A DNA stretch of 50,239 nucleotides, taken from contig NZ_AUMN01000030.1 in NCBI RefSeq assembly GCF_000430705.1, forward strand, positions 1 through 50,239, in the 5' to 3' direction. The notes under the pieces are model-generated. The model was not told where the DNA came from, ran no database searches, and saw only the letters and a program-made list of their open reading frames with translations. The position numbers were made by a program, and so were the translations under genes. Below, in pieces: positions 9,575 through 18,146 of the stretch. Position 1 is the stretch's first letter. The number at the start of each line of letters is the position of its first letter. Source of the stretch: Arthrobacter castelli DSM 16402 (lineage in GTDB: Bacteria > Actinomycetota > Actinomycetes > Actinomycetales > Micrococcaceae).

Positions 9575-10210
9575 CTACAGACGCTCGTCCCCGGCGTGCC
9601 GGGGGCCTGGCCGCAGCAGCCGCGTGTACTTTCCGAGCAGCTGTTGCAGCACATCGATGGCGGCGTCGACGTCGGCATCGGCGGGGGCTGCGGCGTCCGG
9701 ATCGAGCTGGGCATGGGTGACGTACTGGTCCACATACCGTTTAATACCGTTGCAGGAGGATTCCAGGGTCCTGAGGTCGGATCGGGGCACCTCCGAGTCG
9801 AGATGCCCCAGCAGCCGCTTGAAGGACCCGGCCCGCCGATCGCCGTCGACCATTCTCCGGACGCCGAGGGCTTGGCTGCGGAAGTATAGGTGCCCGATCC
9901 AGGCGGAACCGGAACCACCGGAGACGGTGGGCTTGGACACGGTACGGCCGGACACAGTCGGGCTGCTGCAAGCGCTGGCGTCGGACACGGTGGGTCCGGC
10001 ATCGCAGGCGCTGAGTAACGCACGCCAGGCCTGCCGGTGCTCCTCGAGTTGCCGCACTTCCGCCTCGATACGATCAAGCAGCACAAACCAGTCGGCGGGC
10101 GGGTCCGGTGGCGGCGTGTCCACCGGGTGCTGGTTTGTATCGGGTAGCGGTCCCCGGTCCCACTGCGATTCCGGGTGTCCCGGCTCCGGGTGCGCGGCAT
10201 CGTTGGCCAT
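9575..10210 (-). CDS. Hypothetical protein between tRNA-Leu and CPBP protease
   Basis: 211 aa, not recognised. The open frame reaches back across the tRNA, so the first ATG after the tRNA (10210, MANDAAHPEPG) is taken as the start. Visible: a proline-rich N-terminus, a helix with regularly spaced charged residues (LLDRIEAEVRQLEEHRQAWRAL), a low-complexity stretch with PTVS repeated several times (about residues 75-100), and a C-terminal helical part with an acidic, alanine-rich linker (LDPDAAAPADADVDAAIDVLQQLLGKY). No membrane segment or signal peptide. It looks cytosolic and helical; possibly a lineage-specific protein. It may be co-transcribed with the CPBP gene 14 bases downstream. Confidence 0.6.
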   Translation of the reverse strand: MANDAAHPEPGHPESQWDRGPLPDTNQHPVDTPPPDPPADWFVLLDRIEAEVRQLEEHRQAWRALLSACDAGPTVSDASACSSPTVSGRTVSKPTVSGGSGSAWIGHLYFRSQALGVRRMVDGDRRAGSFKRLLGHLDSEVPRSDLRTLESSCNGIKRYVDQYVTHAQLDPDAAAPADADVDAAIDVLQQLLGKYTRLLRPGPRHAGDERL

Positions 10211-10311
10211 GCACCCATGTTTCCAGACCCGGTTCGTGCAACGGGGCACAACGGCCTGCACATGGAAAATGCCCCGATCCGAAGACCGGAGCACCTGCCA
10301 TTTGCACTCGC

Positions 10312-10398
10312 TGGTGCGCGAGGGGGGACTTGAACCCCCACGTCCTTGCGGACACTGGCACCTGAAGCCAGCGCGTCTGCCTATTCCGCCACTCGCGC
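10312..10398 (-). tRNA. tRNA-Leu (anticodon CAG), CCA encoded
   Basis: The minus strand folds as a class II tRNA: acceptor GCGCGAG pairs with CTCGCGC, the anticodon loop is TTCAGGT within the stem GCTGGC/GCCAGT, a long variable arm (GTCCGCAAGGAC) follows, and the T-loop is GTTCAAG. The anticodon CAG reads the leucine codon CTG, common in GC-rich genomes. Discriminator A is at 10315 and the CCA end is encoded at 10314-10312. Confidence 0.96.
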
Positions 10399-10703
10399 AT
10401 CGGACCGCCACAAACCTTCGTGACAGCGCAATCCAGCATAACCGATCCGTGCCTCACATGCATAAACGGCCATAACCCTTAGTCTGTGTGAGATGAGTCA
10501 ACACCCGGGCAGTGGAAGAACAAATCAGGGTTGCGATTCGTTAGCGTTTAAGGTCAATTGTCACTGACGCAAGTAGTATCTGTAAGAGTCAGGCGTGGCA
10601 AGGGCCCGCTTGAAGTATTGGTATGCCGGTCTCCGGCGGCCGCTGCTTGATTGCAGGCAGCGCGGCGCCGGGCACGATTCGATCACCGTGAGGAGGGAGC
10701 GCA
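10399..10703 (+). promoter_or_regulatory. Upstream region of the fhaA-pknB operon
   Basis: No gene is visible in these 305 bases. They must hold the promoter for the long growth-control operon. A weak candidate is TTGTCA (10558-10563) with TGTAAG 17 bases later (10581-10586). A short inverted repeat CGCTGC/GCAGCG spans 10641-10662. GAGGAGGGAG at 10690-10699 is a strong ribosome binding site for fhaA. On the minus side the region also carries the tRNA-Leu promoter. Confidence 0.35.
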
Positions 10704-11447
10704 ATGGGCCTGTTGGACAACGTGGAACGCGGCATTGAGCGGGTCGTCCGCGGGGCCTTCTCACATGGTGCCAAGGCCGAGGTTCAGCCGGTGGAGATCG
10801 CCAGTCGGTTGCGGCGCGAACTCGACAACAAGGCGATGACGGTCGATGCCGGCAGAACGCTGGCGCCCAACATTTTCGATACCAGGCTCAGCGGCCCGGA
10901 TTTCGAGCGTGCCCAAGAGTGGGGTTCGTCACTGGCCGAGGAGCTGTGCGACGTCGTCATCCGCCACGTGAACAGCCAGAATTACACCGTGCAGGGGCCC
11001 GTCCGCGTCTCTTTCACGCGCGACACCGACCTCAAAGCCGGCGTCTTCGAGATCAAGTCACGGACCGAGAAATCCGGTGGCAGCCCGGCCCAGTCGGCGC
11101 CCCGGCAGCAGCGCCCCAACGCGCCGGCGCGCCAGCCCACCCAGTTGCAGCCGGTGCTCGATATGAATGGGCAGCGGTATTCGCTCAATGCTGCCTCCAT
11201 CATCCTCGGCCGCTCTTCCGAGGCCGACATCATGGTCGACGACACAGGTGTGTCCCGGCAGCACCTCGAAATCCGCAGCGAAAGCGGGCGCACACGGGCT
11301 GTGGACCTTGGCTCGACGAACGGCAGTTACGTCAACGGCCAGCGGATCGACGGCGAAGTGGACCTGACGGACGGCGCCACCATTTCCATGGGCCGCACCA
11401 AGCTCAGGTTCCGCCTGCTGCCGGCGCGGAGTGGGGGACGCGGGTGA
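10704..11447 (+). CDS. fhaA: FhaA: DUF3662 and FHA domain protein
   Basis: 247 aa. N-terminal DUF3662 domain (about residues 1-125: MGLLDNVERGIERVVRGAFS ... YTVQGPVRVSF), a Q/P-rich linker, and a C-terminal FHA domain (about 155-245) with the phosphothreonine-binding signature ILGRSSEADIMVDDTGVSRQHLEI and DLGSTNGSYVNG. In mycobacteria FhaA (Rv0020c) binds phosphorylated partners such as MviN and modulates peptidoglycan synthesis. The mycobacterial protein has a longer linker. First gene of the seven-gene operon, with a strong GGAGG site; it overlaps fhaB by GTGA. Confidence 0.95.
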   Translation: MGLLDNVERGIERVVRGAFSHGAKAEVQPVEIASRLRRELDNKAMTVDAGRTLAPNIFDTRLSGPDFERAQEWGSSLAEELCDVVIRHVNSQNYTVQGPVRVSFTRDTDLKAGVFEIKSRTEKSGGSPAQSAPRQQRPNAPARQPTQLQPVLDMNGQRYSLNAASIILGRSSEADIMVDDTGVSRQHLEIRSESGRTRAVDLGSTNGSYVNGQRIDGEVDLTDGATISMGRTKLRFRLLPARSGGRG

Positions 11448-11938
11448 GCCCGGAAATCAGCGAACTAACCATCACGGCCCTGCGTTTCGGCTTCCTGCTC
11501 CTGTTATGGGTGCTGATCTTCAGCATCGTCACGGCTCTGCGGCGGGACCTGGCCGTTGGCAGGCGCACCCGCACCGGGGCTCCCACGGCGCGGCAGGCGC
11601 GTAAACATCCGGAGGTCGCGGCTCCCGCCCCGCAGTCCGGCCGGCGTCCGTTGCGTGAACTGGTGGTCATCGAAGGCCCGCTGCAGGGCACGACCGTCGA
11701 ACTTGCATCCAGCCCGATTCTGCTCGGCCGTGCCCAGGAATCCACGCTGGTGCTCGACGACGATTACGCATCCGGCCGCCACGCGCGGCTCTTCCCCCAA
11801 GGCAGCCGCTGGTTCATCGAAGACCTCGGCTCCACCAACGGCACCTATCTGGCCGATACACAACTGACCCGTGCCGCGCCCGTAGAGCCGGGAGTCCCTG
11901 TCCGCATCGGTAAGACAGTCATCGAGTTGAGGCCCTGA
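11444..11938 (+). CDS. fhaB: FhaB/FipA: membrane-anchored FHA domain protein
   Basis: 164 aa from the GTG at 11444, which overlaps the fhaA stop as GTGA. The open frame extends further upstream inside fhaA but only this start gives the family N-terminus SPEISELTITALRFGFLLLLWVLIFSIVTALRRDL, a single membrane segment with the basic side inside. The FHA domain follows at about residues 75-163 (ILLGRAQESTLVLDDDYASGRHARL, EDLGSTNGTYLAD). Orthologues (Rv0019c) read kinase-phosphorylated threonines and link FtsZ and FtsQ under stress. The next gene starts 2 bases after the stop. Confidence 0.94.
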   Translation: MSPEISELTITALRFGFLLLLWVLIFSIVTALRRDLAVGRRTRTGAPTARQARKHPEVAAPAPQSGRRPLRELVVIEGPLQGTTVELASSPILLGRAQESTLVLDDDYASGRHARLFPQGSRWFIEDLGSTNGTYLADTQLTRAAPVEPGVPVRIGKTVIELRP

Positions 11939-11940
11939 CC

Positions 11941-13521
11941 GTGGCCAAGATCCTGCGCTTCGCAGCGCGATCGGATGTGGGCAGGGTCAGGTCCAAGAAT
12001 GACGACTCTGCCTACGCCGGCCACCACCTCGCCGTCGTCGCCGATGGCATGGGCGGTCATGCCGGGGGCAATATTGCCTCGGCATCGACGGTGCTGGAAA
12101 TGATCCACTTGGATGAGGATGGCTACCAAGGTGACGAAGCAGGCACTGCCCTGGCGGACGAGATCCAGACCGCCAATTCCCTGCTCGCCGACCTGGTGCG
12201 GAGCAGCCCCGCGCTGGCAGGCATGGGAACCACCGTCACGGCCATGCTGTTGTCCGGGGACAAGCTGCACTTTGCCCACATCGGCGACTCCCGGGCCTAT
12301 CGGCTCAAAGACGGCGTGTTTGAACAGATCAGCGTGGACCACACGTTCGTGCAGCGGCTGATCGATGAAGGGCGCCTCCGGCCGAAAGACGCCGAGAGCC
12401 ACCCCCACAAGAATGTTCTGATGCGGGTGCTCGGCGATGTGGACGCCAGCCCCGAACTAGACCTGGCCACCTTCGACGCCGACATTGGCGAACGGTGGCT
12501 GCTCTGCTCCGACGGACTGAACGCGGTGGTCGATGAGCGCACCATTGAGCAGTTCGTCCGTGCATATTCCGACCCGCAGGAATGTGCAGACCGGCTGGTG
12601 GAGGTCACCCTCGATGGCGGATCACCGGATAACGTCACAGTTGTCCTCGCCGACATCGTGCACAAGACTCCGGACGACGTCGCCACCCGCAGCCTGACCG
12701 TCATCGATTCCGGTTCAACAACCTCCCCAACCGCTGCTGACACGTCGGCGGCACGGCCCGACGGCGGCACGGACGCGGCCGGCGACGCTGAGTCGGAAGA
12801 ACCGGACAACCCGGACCACCTCAATGCCGAGGTACTGCGACGGGAACTGGCCAACCGACAGCATGTGCTCGTTGGGTCGGCGGCGAGTGCCGCTGCCACC
12901 GGGCAGATTCCCAAGGTCGCCGAACGGTCGGCCACCCGCTCCGCCCAGCGGCGGGCGGCCATGCTGTTGACCCACAAGTCGCCGGAGACAGCCGAAGAAG
13001 TCGAAGGGGCAGAGCTTGAACGACGTCCCCGGGGTCGAAAACTGCTGGCCGTCGCGCTGGCCGCCGCCGTCGTCGTCATTGTGGCTGCCGGGCTGTGGGC
13101 GGGCTATGCCTGGACCCAGACGCGCTACTACGTGGGTCAATTTGAGGGCCATGTTGCCGTCTACCGCGGTATTTCCCAGGATCTGGGGCCAATTTCCCTC
13201 TCCACCCTGCGCAGCAAAACGGTGATCGAGGTGGAGTCCCTGCCGCAATATGCCCAGCAGCGGTTGGAACGGACCTTGCCGGCCGAAGACATCAATGAAG
13301 CGTTCCGCATCGTCCGTGACCTGCAGTTCCCGCGCCCCGATTCGTCGACTTCCGGACCCGGAGCCACACCATCGGAATCTGCCTCCCCGACCGGAGGACC
13401 GACCGAGGAACCCACCGATAATGCATCCACAGAACCCACCGGCGACCCGACGTCGGGAGCCTCGCCCACCGGGTCCGGACCGGAACCAACTGCCACCAAC
13501 GAGGCCGGAGGTGGCTCATGA
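11941..13521 (+). CDS. pstP: PstP: PP2C-family Ser/Thr phosphatase, membrane anchored
   Basis: 526 aa, GTG start at 11941. Residues about 1-240 form the PPM/PP2C catalytic domain with all metal-binding motifs: RSKNDDSAYAG, VVADGMGGHAGGNIAS, HIGDSRAYRL, LLCSDGLNAVV and GGSPDNVTVVLAD. A long acidic linker leads to one membrane helix (about 365-385, KLLAVALAAAVVVIVAAGLWAGY), a small extracytoplasmic domain (YYVGQFEGHVAVYRGI ...) and a Ser/Thr/Pro-rich tail. It reverses phosphorylation by PknA and PknB and acts on their substrates at the inner face of the membrane. Overlaps rodA by ATGA. Confidence 0.96.
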   Translation: MAKILRFAARSDVGRVRSKNDDSAYAGHHLAVVADGMGGHAGGNIASASTVLEMIHLDEDGYQGDEAGTALADEIQTANSLLADLVRSSPALAGMGTTVTAMLLSGDKLHFAHIGDSRAYRLKDGVFEQISVDHTFVQRLIDEGRLRPKDAESHPHKNVLMRVLGDVDASPELDLATFDADIGERWLLCSDGLNAVVDERTIEQFVRAYSDPQECADRLVEVTLDGGSPDNVTVVLADIVHKTPDDVATRSLTVIDSGSTTSPTAADTSAARPDGGTDAAGDAESEEPDNPDHLNAEVLRRELANRQHVLVGSAASAAATGQIPKVAERSATRSAQRRAAMLLTHKSPETAEEVEGAELERRPRGRKLLAVALAAAVVVIVAAGLWAGYAWTQTRYYVGQFEGHVAVYRGISQDLGPISLSTLRSKTVIEVESLPQYAQQRLERTLPAEDINEAFRIVRDLQFPRPDSSTSGPGATPSESASPTGGPTEEPTDNASTEPTGDPTSGASPTGSGPEPTATNEAGGGS

Positions 13522-14951
13522 GCCAAATGATGACCGCAACCAAGCCACGACGCAATATCGAACTGCTCCTGCTGCTGCTGGCCCTCGTCACGGGCATCGG
13601 CGCAAACATGCTGGTCGGGCTGGAAGCAGACCAGCCCTTCAACGATGATTTCTTTATCCAGGCCGGTACGCTGACCGGAATCGTGCTTGCCGTGCACATC
13701 GTGCTGCGCTTCCGGGCAAAATATGCCGATCCGGTAATACTTCCGATTGTGACGGCGTTGAACGGTATCGGGCTGGCAATGATCCACCGTATCGATTTGG
13801 CCACCGGCCAATCCGCTGCCGCCAGCCAGCTGCTGTGGAGCGCTGTCGCCATCATCGCCGCCATTGCGGTGCTGCTGGTGATCAAGGATCATCGGATCCT
13901 GCGCCGGTTCACCTACATTTCCCTGGCCGTCAGTGCCTTGCTGTTGGTCCTGCCCCTGGTGCCCGGCCTGGGAACGCAGATCAACGGTGCCCAGATCTGG
14001 ATCATGGTTGCCGGATATTCATTCCAGCCCGGCGAGGTCGCGAAGATCACGCTGGCTATATTCTTCGCCGGTTACTTATCCACCAACCGGGACCTGATCC
14101 TGCTGGCCGGAAAGAAGGTCGGGCCGCTGCAATTTCCGCGGGTCGCGGACCTGGGCCCGATGCTGGCCGCCTGGCTGGTGAGCATCGGGGTGCTCGTCTT
14201 CCAACGCGACCTCGGCTCGTCCGTCCTCTACTTCGGGCTGTTCATGGCCATGATCTATGTGGCGACCAGCCGTGTCAGTTGGGTACTGATCGGTCTGGGC
14301 CTGACCGCCGTCGGCGGATTCGTGGCGATGCAACTGTTTTCACACGTCGCGCTGCGCATCGACAGCTGGATCAATGCCTTCGATCCGGAGGTCTACAACC
14401 GCGCACCGGGTGGTTCAGGCCAGATTGTCCAAGGCCTGTTCGGTCTGGCCAGCGGGGGTCTCACCGGCACTGGCCTGGGACAGGGCCGTCCGGACCTGGT
14501 CTCCTACGCGAACAGCGATATGATCATCGCCGCCTTCGGTGAGGAGCTGGGACTGATCGGGCTGTCGGCCATCATCATGCTGTACGTGCTGCTGGTGACC
14601 CGCGGATTCCGGGCAGCGTTGGGTACCCGCGATGGATTCGGCAAGCTGCTGGCAACCGGCCTGTCCTTCGTGATCGGGCTGCAGTGCTTCGTGGTGATCG
14701 GCGGAGTCACCCGGCTGATTCCGCTGACCGGTTTAACGACGCCGTTCATGTCCGCCGGAGGGTCTTCGCTGCTGGCCAACTGGATCATCATTGCGCTGTT
14801 GCTGCTGATTTCCGACGCATCCAGACGCCCGGTGGCGCGCGGGCCGCTGCCCGACGACGATCTCACGGCCGCTACCCAGCATCCCGTGGCGGAGACAAGT
14901 AAGCAGAATTCGACCAATGGAGCAGCCACCGAGGCGGTGAAGAAACAATGA
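13518..14951 (+). CDS. rodA: RodA: SEDS-family peptidoglycan glycosyltransferase
   Basis: 477 aa, polytopic. FtsW/RodA/SpoVE family: about ten to twelve membrane segments and the family blocks AAIAVLLVIKDHRILRRF, VPGLGTQINGAQIWI, QPGEVAKITLAIFFAGYL, VFQRDLGSSVLYFG, GLGQGRPDLVSYANSDMIIAAFGEELG and PLTGLTTPFMSAGGSSLLANW. It polymerises lipid II into glycan together with its partner transpeptidase, here pbpA, whose start it overlaps by ATGA. The cluster position matches Rv0017c, hence RodA and not FtsW, which sits in the dcw cluster. Confidence 0.96.
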   Translation: MSQMMTATKPRRNIELLLLLLALVTGIGANMLVGLEADQPFNDDFFIQAGTLTGIVLAVHIVLRFRAKYADPVILPIVTALNGIGLAMIHRIDLATGQSAAASQLLWSAVAIIAAIAVLLVIKDHRILRRFTYISLAVSALLLVLPLVPGLGTQINGAQIWIMVAGYSFQPGEVAKITLAIFFAGYLSTNRDLILLAGKKVGPLQFPRVADLGPMLAAWLVSIGVLVFQRDLGSSVLYFGLFMAMIYVATSRVSWVLIGLGLTAVGGFVAMQLFSHVALRIDSWINAFDPEVYNRAPGGSGQIVQGLFGLASGGLTGTGLGQGRPDLVSYANSDMIIAAFGEELGLIGLSAIIMLYVLLVTRGFRAALGTRDGFGKLLATGLSFVIGLQCFVVIGGVTRLIPLTGLTTPFMSAGGSSLLANWIIIALLLLISDASRRPVARGPLPDDDLTAATQHPVAETSKQNSTNGAATEAVKKQ

Positions 14952-16384
14952 ATCAGGCGATCAGGAATACGTGGGTGATTGCCATCGCCATGTTCGCCCT
15001 CGTTCTCGGGGCGGTGACCTACGTACAGTTCTTCGCCGCCGACGAGTTGAAGGCCAACGCCTGGAACAACCGGCAGTTGTACAAGCAATTCGGCAGCGAC
15101 CGCGGGTCCATTCTGGTGGACGGCAAGCAGATTGCCTTTTCCGAGCCCTCCAATGATCAGTTCAACTACCAGCGGGTGTACGATCCCGGAGGCCTCTATG
15201 CTCATCTGACCGGCTATTTCTCCCTGGTCTATGGTGCTACGGCGCTGGAAGACGTGATGGGCGAGGAGCTCTCCGGCGAGGCCAGCGAATTGTTTATTGA
15301 CCGTGCCATGGCGATGCTTTCGGGCAACCAACCCCGGGGCTACTCGGTCGGGTTGACCATTGACCCGGAGCTGCAGAAAATCGCCCACGATGTGCTGGGC
15401 AACCACTCGGGCGCCGTCGTCGTAATGGATCCGGAGAACGGCGACATTCTGGCTATGGCGTCCACGCCCACGTACGACCCCAACAAACTGGCCGGGCATA
15501 ACACCAGCGAAGTAGTGGAGAACTACGAGCAAATCACCTCCGCGTCGAAGAATCCGCTCTACAACCGGGCAATTGAGGGCGACCTCTACGCTCCCGGGTC
15601 GGTGTTCAAGATTATCGACACCGTCGCCGCCTTGGAATCCGACGAGTACAGCCCGGACAGCACCCTGCAGAATCCGCAGCAAATCGACTTTGGCGGTTAT
15701 TCGCTTCCCAATTACGCCCAGGGTGGCTGTGCCGCGCAGTCCGAAGCGTCGTTCGCCTTTGCGCTCCAACAATCCTGCAACACCCCGTTTGCCAACATCG
15801 CACTGGAGCTGGGTGGCGAGCGGATCCAGGCCGAGGCCCAGGAATTCGGCTTCGGCCAGAAGCTGTCCATTCCGCTGCGGGTGACCCCCAGCGTCTTCCC
15901 TGACGACTTGGAAGGCGCAGCGCTGGCGCAATCGGCCATCGGTCAGCGGGATGTGCGGACCACGCCGCTGCAGATCGCTATGATGTCGGCCGCGATTGCC
16001 AATGACGGAACGATCATGAAGCCGCAGCTGGTCGACACCGTGCGCAGTCCTGATCTGGAACCAGTCAGCTCGCCCGAACCGCAAACATTCTCCACCCCCA
16101 CGAGCCCCGAGATCGCCAATCAGGTCACGGAGTGGATGGTCGGAGTGGTCGATGAGGGTATCGGCTCGTCGGCGGCGATCCCCGGAGTCGAGGTGGCCGG
16201 CAAGACCGGCACCGCCGAACTCGCGGTCCCTGGCCAAAACAACTCCTGGTTCACCGGCTTTGCCCCCGCTGACGACCCCCAGGCCGTAGTGTCCATCGTC
16301 GTGTCCGACGTCGACGTGCAAACCGGCGGGCAAATAGTGGGACCAGGTGCCAAGCGACTTCTTGAGGCGGTGTTGAATCAGTGA
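14948..16384 (+). CDS. pbpA: PbpA: class B penicillin-binding protein (peptidoglycan D,D-transpeptidase)
   Basis: 478 aa. One N-terminal membrane helix (about residues 8-30), a short pedestal region and the transpeptidase domain with the three active-site motifs: SVFK (S218 nucleophile, K221), SCN (276-278) and KTG (419-421). It cross-links the glycan made by RodA and is the likely target of beta-lactams for this pair. ATGA overlap with rodA upstream, GTGA overlap with the kinase gene downstream. Length is close to mycobacterial PbpA (491). Confidence 0.96.
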   Translation: MNQAIRNTWVIAIAMFALVLGAVTYVQFFAADELKANAWNNRQLYKQFGSDRGSILVDGKQIAFSEPSNDQFNYQRVYDPGGLYAHLTGYFSLVYGATALEDVMGEELSGEASELFIDRAMAMLSGNQPRGYSVGLTIDPELQKIAHDVLGNHSGAVVVMDPENGDILAMASTPTYDPNKLAGHNTSEVVENYEQITSASKNPLYNRAIEGDLYAPGSVFKIIDTVAALESDEYSPDSTLQNPQQIDFGGYSLPNYAQGGCAAQSEASFAFALQQSCNTPFANIALELGGERIQAEAQEFGFGQKLSIPLRVTPSVFPDDLEGAALAQSAIGQRDVRTTPLQIAMMSAAIANDGTIMKPQLVDTVRSPDLEPVSSPEPQTFSTPTSPEIANQVTEWMVGVVDEGIGSSAAIPGVEVAGKTGTAELAVPGQNNSWFTGFAPADDPQAVVSIVVSDVDVQTGGQIVGPGAKRLLEAVLNQ

Positions 16385-18129
16385 GACCAACCTCTGGTAT
16401 CACTCTCGGTGACAGATTCCAGCTGACCGATCGCATAGCGATCGGCGGCATGGGAGAGGTCTGGAAGGCCCAGGACAAGGTGCTGGGCCGCGTGGTTGCC
16501 ATCAAGATCCTCAAGGAGGAGTACACCGGCGACGACGGGTTCCTGGAGCGCTTTCGGGCCGAGGCCAGGCATACAGCGCTGCTGAACCACCCCGGTATCG
16601 CCAATGTCTTTGACTACGGAGAGGAGGCCGGCTCCGCATATCTGGTCATGGAGCTGGTGCCCGGCGTTCCGTTGTCAACGATTATCGATCGTGAACGGGT
16701 GCTCTCGCCGGACCGGACATTGTCCATCGTCGGCCAGACTGCGCGCGGGCTTGCCGCCGCCCACGCGCAGGGACTTGTGCACCGGGATATCAAGCCCGGC
16801 AACCTGCTGATCACTCCGGATGGCCGGGTGAAGATCACCGACTTCGGTATCGCACGCCTCGCGGACCAGGTTCCACTCACCGCGACCGGGCAGGTCATGG
16901 GAACTGCCCAGTACCTGGCGCCGGAACAGGCAACGGGACAAACGGCCACCGGTTCCAGCGACATATATTCGCTTGGGGTTATAGGTTATGAATGCGTCGC
17001 CGGATCCCGGCCGTTCTCCGGTGAGTCGCAGGTTGCCATCGCACTGGCACAGGTAAATGATGAACCACCGCAGCTGTCTGAGACGTTGCCGGCCCCGGTT
17101 CGTGCGTTGCTGATGTCGATGCTGGCCAAGTCTCCGGAGGACCGCCCCAAAGACGCGAAGTCATTGGCTGACGCGGTGGACGCCATCCGCCGCGGCGACG
17201 TGCGGGCCGCCGAAGCTGCAGTGCCGGGCATGCTCCTGTTCGGAGGCTCGCCGGGCGAAGCGGCGACGACCCCGATCAACGAACAGCCGACCGAGGCTAC
17301 GCCATCGGTGACTGCGCCTGCGACGTCGACCCTTCCCGCCATGGGCCGGGACGAATCCGTGGAAGCCGAGCGGACCTGGGTGGCAGATGACGAGGAGCCG
17401 CCCGAAGAGCCCGAGGAGTCCCGACCGCGGCGGCGCAGTCCCTGGACGCTGCCATTGGTGGCGCTGCTGGTGCTGATCCTTTTCGCCGTCGTCGGCTGGC
17501 TATTGCTGAGCCCATTGATGGGCGGCGGGGACGATCCAGCGACCAGCCCAAGCAGTTCGCAGTCGGCGACGGAAACGGAAACAGTCAATATTGCCGCCGA
17601 CGACTACGTGGGCCAACCCTTCGACCAAGTCGCCGCCGAGCTGCGGGGACTGGGTTTCAACGTTGACGGGAACCCTGTGGCATCCGACCAGCCCGCGTCC
17701 ACGGTGACCGGCGTTTCACCGACAGGATCTTTAGTCCCCTCCGAAACGACCCTCACGGTCACCTACTCCAACGACAAGGTGACAGTGCCCGGCGGGCTCG
17801 TTGGCGCCGAGGAACAGGATGCAGTGCAGTCGATTGAGGACGCCGGACTCATAGCGAGCCGGATCGGAGCCGAAAACCACCCGAGCATTCCGGAGGGAAG
17901 CGTCATAGAAGTTACCCCGGCGCAGGGCACGCAAGTCGACGAGGGTTCCACCGTGGAATACGTCATCTCCCAAGGTCCTGAGGAGGAGCCAACCACAACC
18001 CCGTCACCCGACCCCACTCCCACCACCCCACCGGAGACAACGCCACCGCCGGAATCGACGCCCCCGCCCGAATCCACAACCCCGCCCGAAACGACTGAGC
18101 CTGCCCCAACCGAAACCTCCACCCAGTGA
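16381..18129 (+). CDS. pknA: PknA-position Ser/Thr protein kinase with two PASTA domains
   Basis: 582 aa, GTG start at 16381. Complete kinase domain (about 10-270): glycine loop [11 protein letters not shown] lysine K42, catalytic HRDIKPGN (D136), DFG (D154-G156), [10 protein letters not shown] after the activation loop. After an acidic linker comes one membrane helix (about 358-380, [19 protein letters not shown]) and an extracellular part with two PASTA repeats ([19 protein letters not shown] ...; [25 protein letters not shown] ...), then a Pro/Thr/Glu-rich tail. Mycobacterial PknA has no PASTA domains, so this protein differs although it sits in the pknA position. Likely senses muropeptides or lipid II. 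Overlaps the pknB reading frame. Confidence 0.94.
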   Translation: MRPTSGITLGDRFQLTDRIAIGGMGEVWKAQDKVLGRVVAIKILKEEYTGDDGFLERFRAEARHTALLNHPGIANVFDYGEEAGSAYLVMELVPGVPLSTIIDRERVLSPDRTLSIVGQTARGLAAAHAQGLVHRDIKPGNLLITPDGRVKITDFGIARLADQVPLTATGQVMGTAQYLAPEQATGQTATGSSDIYSLGVIGYECVAGSRPFSGESQVAIALAQVNDEPPQLSETLPAPVRALLMSMLAKSPEDRPKDAKSLADAVDAIRRGDVRAAEAAVPGMLLFGGSPGEAATTPINEQPTEATPSVTAPATSTLPAMGRDESVEAERTWVADDEEPPEEPEESRPRRRSPWTLPLVALLVLILFAVVGWLLLSPLMGGGDDPATSPSSSQSATETETVNIAADDYVGQPFDQVAAELRGLGFNVDGNPVASDQPASTVTGVSPTGSLVPSETTLTVTYSNDKVTVPGGLVGAEEQDAVQSIEDAGLIASRIGAENHPSIPEGSVIEVTPAQGTQVDEGSTVEYVISQGPEEEPTTTPSPDPTPTTPPETTPPPESTPPPESTTPPETTEPAPTETSTQ

Positions 18130-18146
18130 CCATTGACAGGAGCAAC

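Noticed and set aside
9055-10341. A 428-codon minus-strand frame across the CPBP and hypothetical genes and the tRNA
   Set aside because: It crosses a tRNA gene and overlaps two better-supported frames; no family sequence.
14504-16390. A 628-codon open frame on the minus strand opposite pbpA and the end of rodA
   Set aside because: Antisense to intact conserved genes, no recognisable domain or ribosome binding site.
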